Shown here piece after piece: positions 22,045 to 30,949 of a DNA stretch of 64,000 bases (positions are counted from its first letter, which is position 1; the number at the start of each line of letters is the position of its first letter). Location of the stretch: the NCBI GenBank assembly GCA_963846565.1, contig CAWJWL010000001.1:248001-312000 (forward strand), read 5' to 3'. Source of the DNA: WHSW01 sp963846565. Lineage in GTDB: Bacteria; Actinomycetota; Thermoleophilia; Solirubrobacterales; 70-9. The notes beneath the pieces were generated by a model. It was not told the origin of the DNA, searched no databases, and saw nothing but the letters and a program-made list of their open reading frames with translations. The position numbers and the translations under genes were made by a program.

Positions 22045-23025
22045 ATGCCTGACGCCGACCCGGCTCGACCGGGCCTCGTGGCTCGCGTTCGCGCCGGCCT
22101 CTCCCGGCACCCGCTCGCGCTCACGGCCGCGTGCTCGCTCGCTGTCACCGCGATCCTCGCCTACGTCCTCTGGGACATGCGCGACGACTTCGTCTCCGCG
22201 CTCGGCGACGCCTCCCTGGTCGTGCTCGGCCTCGCGGTCCTGCTCCAGGTGATCTGGCTGGTCTTCCGCAGCGAGGCCTGGCACGTCTGCGTCGAGGCCG
22301 CCGGCGGATCGGTGAGCCGCCGGCGCCTCTACCGCGCCTCGGCGATCGGCTATCTCGGCAACCTCGTCAACAGCCACATTGGCGTCGGCCTGCGGATCGC
22401 GGCGCTGCGAAAGACCGCGCCGGAGGAGTGCCCGAAGGTGGGCACGCTCGTCACCGCGGAGATGCCGATCATCGTCGTGGAGATCGGCCTCGCCGCCGTC
22501 TGCTCGTTCACCCTGATCGGCCCGCTCGGCCTTGCCTGGTGGTGGCCGATCGTCTTCCTCGGCGTCGCCGGCGCCGCGATGGTCGGGGTGACCAAGCTCT
22601 CGAGAAAGCGGACGAACGGCTTCTGGAACGGCCTCGCGGTGATGCGCGGGCTCAGCCACCGCAACCGGATCATCGGTTTGACGATGCTCGCGACCGGCGC
22701 GCAGGTCGTCCGCAATTACCTCGTCCTGCGCGGCCTCGGCGTCGACATCACGGTCCTCGACTCGATCGCACTGCTGATCGGCACGGCCGCGGTCGGCCTC
22801 CTGCCGATCGGGCCGACGACCGGCATTGCGACCGCGGTCCTCATTCTCGGCTCGAGCGGCGAGGCGGTCGTCGCTGCAGCCGGGGCGCTCTTGACCGCCA
22901 CCGGCGCCGTCGGCGCGCTCGTGTTCGCATCCTGGGCGCTTCTCGACAGGCTGCGCCCCTCCCAGCGGAAGGTGGGCCCGGCGCCGGTTACAGAAGCGAC
23001 ACTTGCCGGCGCGACCAGCCGTTAG
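22045..23025 (+). CDS. LPG-synthase-like (flippase-fold) membrane protein
   Basis: 326 aa, about eight spans. FRSEAWHVCVEAAGGSVSRRRLYRASAIGYLGNLV is typical of the lysylphosphatidylglycerol-synthase TM family (AglD/MprF N-domain fold). There is no C-terminal aminoacyl-transferase domain. TAAACT ends 8 nt before ATG 22045 (leaderless pattern). Likely flips or modifies a lipid-linked substrate. Confidence 0.82.
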   Translation: MPDADPARPGLVARVRAGLSRHPLALTAACSLAVTAILAYVLWDMRDDFVSALGDASLVVLGLAVLLQVIWLVFRSEAWHVCVEAAGGSVSRRRLYRASAIGYLGNLVNSHIGVGLRIAALRKTAPEECPKVGTLVTAEMPIIVVEIGLAAVCSFTLIGPLGLAWWWPIVFLGVAGAAMVGVTKLSRKRTNGFWNGLAVMRGLSHRNRIIGLTMLATGAQVVRNYLVLRGLGVDITVLDSIALLIGTAAVGLLPIGPTTGIATAVLILGSSGEAVVAAAGALLTATGAVGALVFASWALLDRLRPSQRKVGPAPVTEATLAGATSR

Positions 23026-23068
23026 CCTGGGCACATGGGCGGGCGCGCGGTGCTGATCGGACTGGTGT

Positions 23069-23165
23069 GCACTTGCCTGCTCGCCTCCGCGACCTGCTGA
23101 TCGACACCTGCGTCGTCCTGATGATGGAGAACCGCTCCTTCGACCACTACTTCGGCTGGAGCTGA
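23069..23165 (+). pseudogene. Phospholipase C/phosphoesterase N-terminal remnant
   Basis: The frame reads LPARLRDLLIDTCVVLMMEN then RSFDHYFGW and stops at 23163-23165. VVLMMENRSFDHYFG is the invariant opening of the bacterial phospholipase C/phosphoesterase family, whose Glu-Asn bind the active-site metal. The remaining 400 or so residues are missing. Downstream to 23320 the sequence has no clear continuation; one frame (GFERDRRHPVRPTYESLFRA, to about 23308) looks protein-like but is unplaced. Confidence 0.65.
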
Positions 23166-23320
23166 TCGCCTACCGCTGCGGATCGGCTACCTGACCGGGC
23201 GCCACCGGATTCGAACGCGATCGTCGCCACCCCGTGCGGCCGACGTACGAGTCGCTCTTCCGCGCTCCGGACGCCGTGCGGCGAGCGCTCCGTTCCTCGG
23301 CGCGCTAGCTCCGAGGCGCC

Positions 23321-24088
23321 CTACGGGGCGACCATGTCTTCGGCCGCCGAGAGCTCGACGGCCGTGACGCTCGGATTGCGCACCGTCACGGCGCCGGGCC
23401 CCGCCGCGGATCCGAGGTCGAACCGCGTGCAGAGGAGTCCCACCGGAACGGGCGAGGGTTCGTTCGGCATCGCCGCATCGGAGAACCCGACCTTGCCCTG
23501 AAGAGGCGCGTCCGTCGGCGCGTTGTGCGGCAAGGAGAAGTCTCGTCCGACGGCGATTCCGAACGCCGTCGTTCCCGGCTTGATTGCGATCTGGCAGAAG
23601 CCCTCGGCCCATCGCCGCGTCGAGACGCCGCACGGGCCGGCGCAGCTCTCCTGGAGCTCGAGGCCCGCCGTCATCGAGATGTGGTGCGGTCCCGCCGGAA
23701 GCGTGCCGACCGGGACGAACTGGGTGGCGGGGGACGTGGCCGTGATCGCGGTGCCGCCATTTGCCGTGCGATGCGCGCCGGACGGGAGCAGTGAGGTCTG
23801 CGCGGCCGTCGTGAGGTCGTCGGCCGAGAGCTTGGAGATGTCTGGGCTGCTCAGAGACTCGTCCACGATCTCGAGGCCGGACAGGCCGCCGTTCGGGCGC
23901 GAGGCGTCACGCACGTCGACAGCACGGATGTCCTCGTTCTTGATGTCGACGCCGGCCACCGAGTTGTTGATGATGTCCTCAGAGCCGACCGTGTCGACCG
24001 CGTAGGCGGTCCCGCCGGCAAGAACGAAGAACAGCGCCACGGCACCCATCCACTGGTTGCGCACGCACGAGCCCAATCTGCGGAGCAT
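23321..24088 (-). CDS. Secreted protein of a Thermoleophilia-type family
   Basis: 255 aa with GGAGGGG 5 nt before ATG. MLRRLGSCVRNQWMGAVALFFVLAGGTAYAV is a signal peptide. VGSEDIINNSVAGVDIKNEDIRAVDVRD is the repeated V/I-D-I segment seen in many exported proteins of this group, whose fold and role are unknown. The C-terminal half (LPAGPHHISMTAGLELQESC) is beta-rich with paired Cys. Probably exported; anchoring is unclear. Confidence 0.7.
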   Translation of the reverse strand: MLRRLGSCVRNQWMGAVALFFVLAGGTAYAVDTVGSEDIINNSVAGVDIKNEDIRAVDVRDASRPNGGLSGLEIVDESLSSPDISKLSADDLTTAAQTSLLPSGAHRTANGGTAITATSPATQFVPVGTLPAGPHHISMTAGLELQESCAGPCGVSTRRWAEGFCQIAIKPGTTAFGIAVGRDFSLPHNAPTDAPLQGKVGFSDAAMPNEPSPVPVGLLCTRFDLGSAAGPGAVTVRNPSVTAVELSAAEDMVAP

Positions 24089-24195
24089 GTCCCCTCCAGC
24101 ACGAATAGCGATTACTCGCCGAGTTGATCACGTCGCCATCGCGGCGTCTGTGCGTTCCGTCACCGGCTCGGTGGCGGCTAGAATCGCCCGACCCC

Positions 24196-24268
24196 GGGCG
24201 CTTAGCTCAGTTGGGAGAGCGCCAGCTCGACAAGCTGGAGGTCACTGGTTCGAGCCCAGTAGCGCCCA
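24196..24268 (+). tRNA. tRNA-Val (anticodon GAC)
   Basis: A full 73-nt cloverleaf: acceptor GGGCGCT/AGCGCCC, D-stem GCTC/GAGC, anticodon stem CCAGC/GCTGG, T-stem ACTGG/CCAGT with TTCGAGC loop, discriminator A, CCA not encoded. The anticodon loop reads TCGACAA, giving GAC at 24229-24231 (Val, codon GUC/GUU). Position 33 is C (24228) instead of the near-universal U. A TAGAAT (24179-24184) could be the -10 box. Confidence 0.9.
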
Positions 24269-24275
24269 TCGTCTG

Positions 24276-24300
24276 AGAGCCGCTCTACGGAGCGGTTTTC
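24276..24300 (+). terminator. Rho-independent terminator of tRNA-Val
   Basis: CCGCTC-TACG-GAGCGG (24280-24295) followed by TTTT, 11 nt after the tRNA. Stem of 6 GC-rich pairs, extendable by two weaker pairs. Confidence 0.8.
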
Positions 24301-24352
24301 TCGTTCGGGGAGTCTCCGCCGTGGCCCGGCCAAGTCGATGCGACCAGGGGCT

Positions 24353-25582
24353 TCAGTCGGTTGCGCCAGATCCGGCCTCGGCCATGATGCGCCCCGCGTT
24401 CTCGGGCCCGAAGAACTCCGGTGCCGGAAGTGTGCCGGCCATGACGCTGACGAAGCCGTCCATTGCTTCCTGGTTGCCCTGCATCGCGCCTACCAGCTGC
24501 TGCATCTCGGGCGGGGGGGGTTCGACCTTCGCAAATTCGCAGGTGAGCTCGTAGCTCGGCTGCGACCGCTCGTCCCGTGCGCGCTGGTGGTCGGCCATCG
24601 CGTCGTCGTAAGCGCGTCGCCCGGCGAGGGTGTCGTTCACAGCGCCCGCGACCGCCTCGGCGTCGCGGAAGGCGTCACTGATGCCGAGCGCCGTGATCGG
24701 ATGCTTGTGATAGCCGGCATCTCCTACGAGCGCCCAGCCCGGGCCGTATGGCTTGCGGAAGAAGCCCGGCAGGTCTCGGATGCCGACGAAGGGCGCCTCG
24801 CGCTTGGCGCCGCGGATCCGCTCGGCGAACTCGGGGGCGAGCTCGAACGACTTCATGTAGGTGCCCTCGACGTCCTTGCGGTTGGCCTCGAACTGCGAGT
24901 GGGGCCAGCCCATGACCACGCAGGTGAGGTCGTCGTGCGTCGGCAGGACACCCCACCCGCGGTCGTCCTCCGCCCGGATGTAGTTCTCGAATGTATCCGT
25001 CGGTAGCCCGCTCCAATAGGTGTAGTAGGACGGCGTCAGTGGTGGGGCCTCGTTGTAGAGCTCGGCCTCGACGGTCTTCGCCACCAACGAGTGCTTACCG
25101 TCCGCCCCGATCACGACGGCTGCTCGCTCGGTGACGGTTGCGCCGCCCTTCTCGTGGCCGCGGATGCCCGTCACCCGCCCGTTTTCGACCAGGATCTCCT
25201 CGACGGTGAAGGCCTCACGCAGCTCCGCGCCCGCCGCAACGGCGGCCTCGACCAGGAGCGCGTCAAGCACGATCCGCCGCGGCCCGTACCCCTTCGCCAC
25301 GCCCTCGACCGGCCGCGGAGACCCTGAGATGCTGACCGGACCGAAGTCGAACGAGTACTTGGCGACCGGCGGACAGTTCGTGGCCTCGAGTCGCTCGAGG
25401 ACGCCCCACCGGCCGAGCGCCGCCACTCCGGGCGGATGCACGAAGTGCGTCGACATCGTGTCGCTCGGAAACGTCGCCTTGTCGACCAGCAGTACGCGAT
25501 AGCCCTCACGCGCGAGCAACATCGCGGTCGGTGATCCGGCGCAGCGTGCCCCAACGATGATCGCGTCGTACGCCTTGCTCAT
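24353..25582 (-). CDS. FAD-dependent monooxygenase/oxidoreductase
   Basis: 409 aa. DAIIVGARCAGSPTAMLLAREGYRVLLVDKA is the FAD-binding Rossmann motif with GxRxAG instead of GxGxxG, as in geranylgeranyl-reductase/PHBH-like enzymes; AAVVIGADGKHS is the DG motif and WALVGDAGYHKHPITALG binds the FAD ribose/pyrophosphate. Substrate unknown. Flanked by the DUF1772 gene, read in the same direction after a 106-nt gap. Confidence 0.85.
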   Translation of the reverse strand: MSKAYDAIIVGARCAGSPTAMLLAREGYRVLLVDKATFPSDTMSTHFVHPPGVAALGRWGVLERLEATNCPPVAKYSFDFGPVSISGSPRPVEGVAKGYGPRRIVLDALLVEAAVAAGAELREAFTVEEILVENGRVTGIRGHEKGGATVTERAAVVIGADGKHSLVAKTVEAELYNEAPPLTPSYYTYWSGLPTDTFENYIRAEDDRGWGVLPTHDDLTCVVMGWPHSQFEANRKDVEGTYMKSFELAPEFAERIRGAKREAPFVGIRDLPGFFRKPYGPGWALVGDAGYHKHPITALGISDAFRDAEAVAGAVNDTLAGRRAYDDAMADHQRARDERSQPSYELTCEFAKVEPPPPEMQQLVGAMQGNQEAMDGFVSVMAGTLPAPEFFGPENAGRIMAEAGSGATD

Positions 25583-25688
25583 TCGGCATCCCCTTCGCTC
25601 GTGCGCGGTTCGCGCTTTTCCGGCGGTCGTTCTGACTCAGTATCCGAGAGCGGGCATTCGTTTCACGACCGAATGTTCGACGCTATCC

Positions 25689-26240
25689 CTAGCGAGTGGT
25701 CTCGGCGTTTTCGGGGTTGCGCCCGCGCAGCACGAGGGCCCAGACGAGGGCGGCAAAGGACGCCGTCGTTGCCAGCGTCCGGACGATGTCCCAGGCGACC
25801 CAAGGGCCAACGAAGTCGTCGCGCACCTCGGCGAGGTTCTCGATCGTGGCTGGATCACCCGCGTTCTTGAGGTCCTCGTTGAGCGGAAAGTGGACCGCGA
25901 CGGTGATCAGGACCATCACCGCGTAGAGGACGAGGCCGGCGAGGATCCAGCGGCCGGCCGCATCCGAGCCCGAGCGACGTGCCTGAGCGAGGGCGACTCC
26001 GGCGAGCACCGGCGCGCCCATGAGGGTCAAGAAGAAGAACGGATTCTCGATCTTGACGATCATCTGCTGCATCGCATCGACGAGGGTGTGGTCGTCGGCC
26101 GCCGTCAGTGCCGGCATGACGGCGATCGAGGAGAAGTAGAAGAGCCCCGCCAGCAGGCCCATGGCGACCACGGCGGCGGCCAGCACGATGTCTGCGTTGC
26201 GGTCGGCTGTGGTTTCGCGGGTCTGTGGGGTGGACGCCAT
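25689..26240 (-). CDS. DUF1772 (anthrone-oxygenase-like) membrane protein
   Basis: 183 aa from ATG 26240 (MASTPQTRET); upstream frame codons are antisense to the CLC gene region. Four spans: VLAAAVVAMGLLAGLFYFSSI, NPFFFLTLMGAPVLAGVALA, WILAGLVLYAVMVLITVAVHF, TLATTASFAALVWALVL. HFPLNEDLKN after span 3 and the N-terminal G.FY.S are typical of DUF1772, whose members include anthrone oxygenases in polyketide clusters. No polyketide synthase is nearby. Confidence 0.82.
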   Translation of the reverse strand: MASTPQTRETTADRNADIVLAAAVVAMGLLAGLFYFSSIAVMPALTAADDHTLVDAMQQMIVKIENPFFFLTLMGAPVLAGVALAQARRSGSDAAGRWILAGLVLYAVMVLITVAVHFPLNEDLKNAGDPATIENLAEVRDDFVGPWVAWDIVRTLATTASFAALVWALVLRGRNPENAETTR

Positions 26241-26403
26241 CGTTGCTCCGATCGGGTCGTGAGTTGCAGTGGGTCCAGGCTTCCAAGCCGAGGTTGGACT
26301 GTCTATGACTGGAGCGCGCGAATACATGCGCGATCGTCCACCGGGGTCCAGTTTGCTTTCGCGCCGGCGGGCGGGTCGCCCAATTAGTCTCCCCGGCGAG
26401 GGG

Positions 26404-27687
26404 ATGAGCACCGATTCTCAGCCGCAGCCGCCCAGCGGTACCGCCTACCTGCGCTTGGTCGGACTCGGGGCGCTGGTCGGCATTCCTGCGGCGCTCGCCG
26501 CGGCCGGGTTCCTCGCGCTGGTCCACGGGCTCCAGGACGTGCTCTGGCACGACCTCCCCGAGGCGCTCGGCGCGGATTCGCCACCCTGGTACCTGATCGT
26601 CGGCCTGCCCGTCGTCGGCGCCGCGTTCGTCATCGCGGCGCGGCGCCTGCTCCCGGGCGACGGCGGGCATTCGCCGCTCGACGGGATCGCAGCCGCGCCG
26701 ACCCCGATGTCCTACGGCCCGGGCGTCGCGCTCGCCGCGCTCGGCACCCTCCCCTTCGGCGCGGTGCTCGGCCCCGAAGCCCCGCTGATCGCGATCGGGT
26801 CCGTCGTCGCGCTCGCGGTCGTCCGCCTGGTGCGGTTGGGAAAGCAGGAGCAGGCGGTGATCGCGATGGCGGGGTCGTTCTCGGCGGTCTCGGCGCTCTT
26901 CGGCGGGCCGCTCGTCGCCGGCGTGCTGCTGGTCGAGGCTGGGATCGGCATGGGCCTGGCGCTCATCCCGACGCTGATCCCCGGCCTGGTCGCCGCCGCG
27001 GTCGGCTATACGGTCTTCACCGGCATCGGGGACTGGGGCGGCGTCCAGCAGGAGGCGCTCGAGCTCCCGGGCCTGCCGGTCTACGGCACGGTGCAGGTGC
27101 CCGACCTCTTCGTGGCGGTGGGCGTCGGCCTTCTCGCTGCCCTCGTCATCTTCGCCGCGCGAAGGCTGGGGCGTGAGATCGACGGTCGGGGGGTGGCGAG
27201 GATCGGCATGCCGCGGCTCCTCCTCGCCGGCGGGCTCGCGGTCGGCCTGATCGCGCTGATCGCGGACGGTCTCGGCGCCAACTCGCAGGACGTCCTCTTC
27301 TCAGGCCAGAGCTCGCTCGGCCCACTGCTCGCAGAGGCGTCCGCCGGTGTCGTGGTGCTCCTGATTCTCGCGAAAGGACTCGCCTACGCCGTCAGCATGG
27401 GGGCGGGTTTTCGCGGCGGGCTGGTGTTCCCGGCGATCTTCCTCGGCGTCGCGATCGCCGAGCTCGCGACGATCGCCTTCGATGTCTCTCCGACCCTCGC
27501 CGCCATGGCCGGGGTCGCCGCCGGAATGGCCGCGGCGACCCGCCTGATCTTCTCCGCGCTCGTGCTCGCGACGCTGCTCGTCGGGAGCGCAGGCTTCGAC
27601 GCATTGCCTGCGGCGGTGCTTGCCGCGGTGGCCGCATGGTTGACGATCACGGTGCTCGAGCGCCGGGCCGACGCGACCCCGAGCTGA
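26404..27687 (+). CDS. CLC-family chloride channel/transporter
   Basis: 427 aa from ATG 26404 with GAGGGG close by. GAVLGPEAPLIAIGS is the GxxxGPxGP selectivity loop holding the gating Glu; FSAVSALFGGPLVAGVLLVEA and GAGFRGGLVFPAIFLG (GGxxxP) complete the anion path. About 10-11 membrane helices. No CBS domains. Whether it is a channel or a Cl-/H+ exchanger cannot be read here; the internal proton Glu is not obvious. Confidence 0.9.
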   Translation: MSTDSQPQPPSGTAYLRLVGLGALVGIPAALAAAGFLALVHGLQDVLWHDLPEALGADSPPWYLIVGLPVVGAAFVIAARRLLPGDGGHSPLDGIAAAPTPMSYGPGVALAALGTLPFGAVLGPEAPLIAIGSVVALAVVRLVRLGKQEQAVIAMAGSFSAVSALFGGPLVAGVLLVEAGIGMGLALIPTLIPGLVAAAVGYTVFTGIGDWGGVQQEALELPGLPVYGTVQVPDLFVAVGVGLLAALVIFAARRLGREIDGRGVARIGMPRLLLAGGLAVGLIALIADGLGANSQDVLFSGQSSLGPLLAEASAGVVVLLILAKGLAYAVSMGAGFRGGLVFPAIFLGVAIAELATIAFDVSPTLAAMAGVAAGMAAATRLIFSALVLATLLVGSAGFDALPAAVLAAVAAWLTITVLERRADATPS

Positions 27688-27723
27688 CCGAAGCGCCGAC
27701 GCGGGCGCGAGAATGCGCCGCTG

Positions 27724-29496
27724 ATGCTCGGCACCTACGCGGCCTTCCTGGTGATCCTCGGCTGCTCGGCCGCGGTCGGTCAGGTGATTCACTCGCTTGC
27801 CGGGCGTTCCTCGTGGTCGCCGATCTCGCCGGCAGTCGGCCTCGCTGCTCTGCTCGCGATTGCCTGGGCGACGGTCCGGCTTCCCGGAGAGGGCGTCGCG
27901 GCGGTGATCGCCGTCGGCGTCCTCACCGTGGTCGCGGTGCTCGTGCTCGGATCCCGGCCCGCCGGGCGCGTCGCCGCCGCGCGCTCCGAGCTGCCGCTGG
28001 TGCTCGCCGGCGCGCTCGCCGCATCGCTGCCCTTCATCGTTGAGATGCGGTTCGGCATCCTCGGCACCGGGCTGAACCCGGACATGTCGCAGCACCTCTT
28101 CGCGGTCGACCGGCTCGTCGACGGGGGGACCGAACGCCTGATCTCGGAGGGCTACCCGCTCGGGCCGCACGCCCTCGTCGCCGCGGTCGCGGCACTCGGG
28201 CCGAGCACGGTCGAGGCGTTCGACGGGCTGATGATCGCCGTCGCCGTCGCCACCTGCCTGGCGGCGCTCGGCGCGCTCGGCGAGCTGCGCGGCTGGCGTC
28301 GTGTCGCCGCCGCGCTCGTGGTCGGCTTCGCCTACCTCCTCGCCGCCAACTACGTCCAGGGCGCGTTCAAGGAGGCGATCCAGGCGCTCTTCGTCCTCGC
28401 CTTCGCGGTCGGGCTGGGCGAGCGCCGTCCCTCCGCTGACCCGGCCGCCCCCGGAGGCGAAGCCGAGGAGGCGGGCGGAACGTCTGTATTCCGGGCGCGG
28501 GTCACTGTGCCGCTCGCGGCGCTCGCGATCGGAAGCGTGTACGCGTACAGCTTCCCCGGGCTCGCATGGCTGGCGGGGACCGCGCTCGCCTGGGGGGCGA
28601 TCGAGCTGCTGCGGGCCGGCGCTGTGGAGCGCGGCGCGCTGCTCCGTTCCGCGCTCGCGCCGGCGGCGCTCGGGCTCGGCCTGCTGGCCGCGGCGATCGC
28701 TCCGGAGCTCGGGCGGATCTCGAGCTTCGCCAGCTTCGAGACCTTCGACCCCGACGGCGCCGGGCTCGGCAACCTCTTCGACCGGCTCTCGCCGCTGGAG
28801 GCGTTCGGGATCTGGCCCTCGGGGGACTTCCGGGTTGAGCCCGGCGATGGAGCCGTGCCCGCGATCGCCTTCTACGCAGGCGCGGCTTTCGGCGCCGCGG
28901 CCTTCGGCTTCGGCACCCTGAAATGGCTGCGCGGGTGGGGGTCGGCGATTCCGGCCGCGGTCGCCGCTGCAGCCGTCCTGTGGCTCTACGCGCGCGTCGG
29001 CGGCACGCCGTACCAGGAGGCGAAGACGCTCGTGATCCTCGCGCCACTGGTCGTGCTCGTCTCGGTCCGCGGGCTGCTGGCCGCCGCGCCACTGCCGTTG
29101 GCGCTCGCCTTTCTGGCGGCCGCCGGCGGGTCGGGCGCGCTGGCGCTCGTCAATGGACCCGTCGGACCAAGCGGCTACTCACCGGAGCTCGCGGAGGTCC
29201 GCGGCGACATCGGCGAGGAGTCGGTGTATGTCTCAGCGCCCCGGGAGCTGCTCGAGGAGCAGCACGGGCGCGACTACCTGGTCTGGGAGCTGCGGGGTAA
29301 CCACATCTGCATCGCGGATCCGGACATGCCGCTCGACCCCGGCGGGGCGACGCTCTTGCCGGTGGCGGTGGACGAGGACGGAGCGGTGGTGCCAGAGGGC
29401 GTCTACACGAGCCGTAGCGAGGGCGCCCCTCCGGAAGCCGATGCCTGCCCCCTGATCGAGGACGGGGCCCGGGCCGATCCCGCGGGCGACGACTAG
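27724..29496 (+). CDS. Large membrane protein, GT-C glycosyltransferase-like
   Basis: 590 aa with about 12 hydrophobic segments and a periplasmic-looking C-terminal domain. GTGLNPDMSQHLFAVDRLVDG near residue 115-135 places Asp residues in the first large loop, as in GT-C enzymes that use lipid-linked sugars; ANYVQGAFKEAIQALFVLAF and YPLGPHALVAAVAAL follow. No exact family named. It ends 2 nt from the convergent phosphodiesterase gene. Confidence 0.7.
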   Translation: MLGTYAAFLVILGCSAAVGQVIHSLAGRSSWSPISPAVGLAALLAIAWATVRLPGEGVAAVIAVGVLTVVAVLVLGSRPAGRVAAARSELPLVLAGALAASLPFIVEMRFGILGTGLNPDMSQHLFAVDRLVDGGTERLISEGYPLGPHALVAAVAALGPSTVEAFDGLMIAVAVATCLAALGALGELRGWRRVAAALVVGFAYLLAANYVQGAFKEAIQALFVLAFAVGLGERRPSADPAAPGGEAEEAGGTSVFRARVTVPLAALAIGSVYAYSFPGLAWLAGTALAWGAIELLRAGAVERGALLRSALAPAALGLGLLAAAIAPELGRISSFASFETFDPDGAGLGNLFDRLSPLEAFGIWPSGDFRVEPGDGAVPAIAFYAGAAFGAAAFGFGTLKWLRGWGSAIPAAVAAAAVLWLYARVGGTPYQEAKTLVILAPLVVLVSVRGLLAAAPLPLALAFLAAAGGSGALALVNGPVGPSGYSPELAEVRGDIGEESVYVSAPRELLEEQHGRDYLVWELRGNHICIADPDMPLDPGGATLLPVAVDEDGAVVPEGVYTSRSEGAPPEADACPLIEDGARADPAGDD

Positions 29497-29498
29497 CT

Positions 29499-30881
29499 TC
29501 AGGCCGCGAGCGGCAGCGCTTCGCCCTTGACGTTCGCCGGCGCCTCGAGGCCGTAGAGGCCCAGGATCGTCGGCAGGATCGCGTCGAGCTGGACTCGGCC
29601 GGCGTGCACCTGGCCGCGGCCGCCGGGCCGGTGGACCCAGAAGAGGCCGTCCGGATGATGCTGGCCGCTCTTGATCAGGTCGAGGCGATAGAAGATGTCG
29701 AAGAAGGGAACGCGACGGTCGCTGCCGTCGAAGGACAGCTCCGCGTCGGGCTCGAGCGGCGTCCAGATCATGCACTGACACCGCAGGCCTGTGCCTTCGA
29801 GCTTTGCTCTCATCGCAACGTCGTCACCGACCCGCATCGATTCGAGTTTCTCCTTCGCACTCCGCGCCGCTGCCTCCGTCTCGAAGTCGACGTTGAATTC
29901 CTCAGCCATGACCGGCGTCACGTGCGCGCTCTCCGTGATCCCGGCCTCCTCGAGCAGGCGCTGGAAGTTGTTCGGGCGGTAGAGGTTCTTGCCGCCAATG
30001 TCCTCGTACTTGAGACTCGGCTGTTGGCTGAGTGCGGTGACGAGGACAATCGTCGCGTCGGCCCCCACCTTCGCCAGGGCCTCACCGACCAGCCGGTCCA
30101 TCTCCTGGTAGCCGAAGAGAATCGCCTCCTGGTAGACGGCCTGCTCGCCCGGCTCCGGCTTCACCGTGAAGTGCTCCGGCTCCATGTTCCGCCAGTAGAG
30201 GTGCTGGTAGTGCGCCGTGCTGTTCAAAAAGAGCGTTGAGAAGTCCGGCCGGGCGCGCTTGTAATGGCTCCAGAACAGATCGGTCTGCAGCCGATCGAGG
30301 ATGACGGCGCGTTTCCAGCCCGTGTCGGCGCGACGCTCGCTCGCAAGCTGCTTGACGATCGCGCCCACCGTCGCGGGTCGCAGGCCGTGCGTGGCCATGA
30401 AGCGCAGGAACTCGACCTGGTCGGCACGGGTCAGTTCGACGTTCCCACTCGTGTGCTCCTGAACGTTCGCGGAGACGAACTTGTAGTAGGCCTCGAGCTC
30501 GTCGGCGGGATGGGGGCCGAGTTGGTTCACCCACGGGTCCGGCAGGACCCAGCCGTCGATGGGCGTGCGGTAGTTGATGTTCATCGAGCCGCAGACCCAG
30601 ACGGACCTGTCGGCATCCGAGAGCAGATCCCAGATGCTCGGCTGGTCGAAGGTGTGGCCGTCGCCGAGGTGATGGACCTGATGGGTGTCGTAGGTGATCC
30701 CGGTGTGGACGCTGACCCACTGGATCCAGGGCTCGAGATCGGGTGCGGGGGCGTCGGCCTCGGTGGTGAAGACGTCCGCGCGGTCGCGCAGCCGTTTGAA
30801 GTTCGGCAGCTTCCCGGCGTTGATGAACTTCTCCATCAGCACCGGCGAGAGCTCGTTCAGCTCCAGCATCACCACCCGCAT
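29499..30881 (-). CDS. AlkP-superfamily phosphodiesterase/nucleotide pyrophosphatase-like protein
   Basis: 460 aa. MLELNELSPVLMEKFINAGKLPNFKRLRD and WIQWVSVHTGITYDTHQVHHLGDG resemble the metal-binding and nucleophile regions of type I phosphodiesterases (Thr/Ser after the WxS block). MDRLVGEALAKVGADATIVLVTALS continues the fold, but the usual HG(D/E) metal motif is replaced by ALSQQPS, so activity is uncertain. FWVHRPGG ends the catalytic domain. TATACT (30897-30892, minus) lies 10 nt before ATG. Confidence 0.72.
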   Translation of the reverse strand: MRVVMLELNELSPVLMEKFINAGKLPNFKRLRDRADVFTTEADAPAPDLEPWIQWVSVHTGITYDTHQVHHLGDGHTFDQPSIWDLLSDADRSVWVCGSMNINYRTPIDGWVLPDPWVNQLGPHPADELEAYYKFVSANVQEHTSGNVELTRADQVEFLRFMATHGLRPATVGAIVKQLASERRADTGWKRAVILDRLQTDLFWSHYKRARPDFSTLFLNSTAHYQHLYWRNMEPEHFTVKPEPGEQAVYQEAILFGYQEMDRLVGEALAKVGADATIVLVTALSQQPSLKYEDIGGKNLYRPNNFQRLLEEAGITESAHVTPVMAEEFNVDFETEAAARSAKEKLESMRVGDDVAMRAKLEGTGLRCQCMIWTPLEPDAELSFDGSDRRVPFFDIFYRLDLIKSGQHHPDGLFWVHRPGGRGQVHAGRVQLDAILPTILGLYGLEAPANVKGEALPLAA

Positions 30882-30902
30882 GAGGGCGGGGAGTATAGGA
30901 AC

Positions 30903-30933
30903 GACACCCGCCGCGGCCTCGCCGCGACGGGTG
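30903..30933 (-). terminator. Strong hairpin after the CHRD gene
   Basis: On the minus strand CACCCG-T-CGCGGC, loop, GCCGCG-G-CGGGTG forms a stem of about 12 pairs with one mismatch, directly downstream of the CHRD gene stop and upstream of the phosphodiesterase promoter. The following TCGTTCC is only weakly T-rich. Confidence 0.5.
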
Positions 30934-30949
30934 CCCGAACGAAGTGCGC

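Noticed and set aside
23170..23230. GGATTCGAAC segment resembling a tRNA T-arm
   Set aside because: No acceptor, D- or anticodon stems could be fitted around it on either strand.
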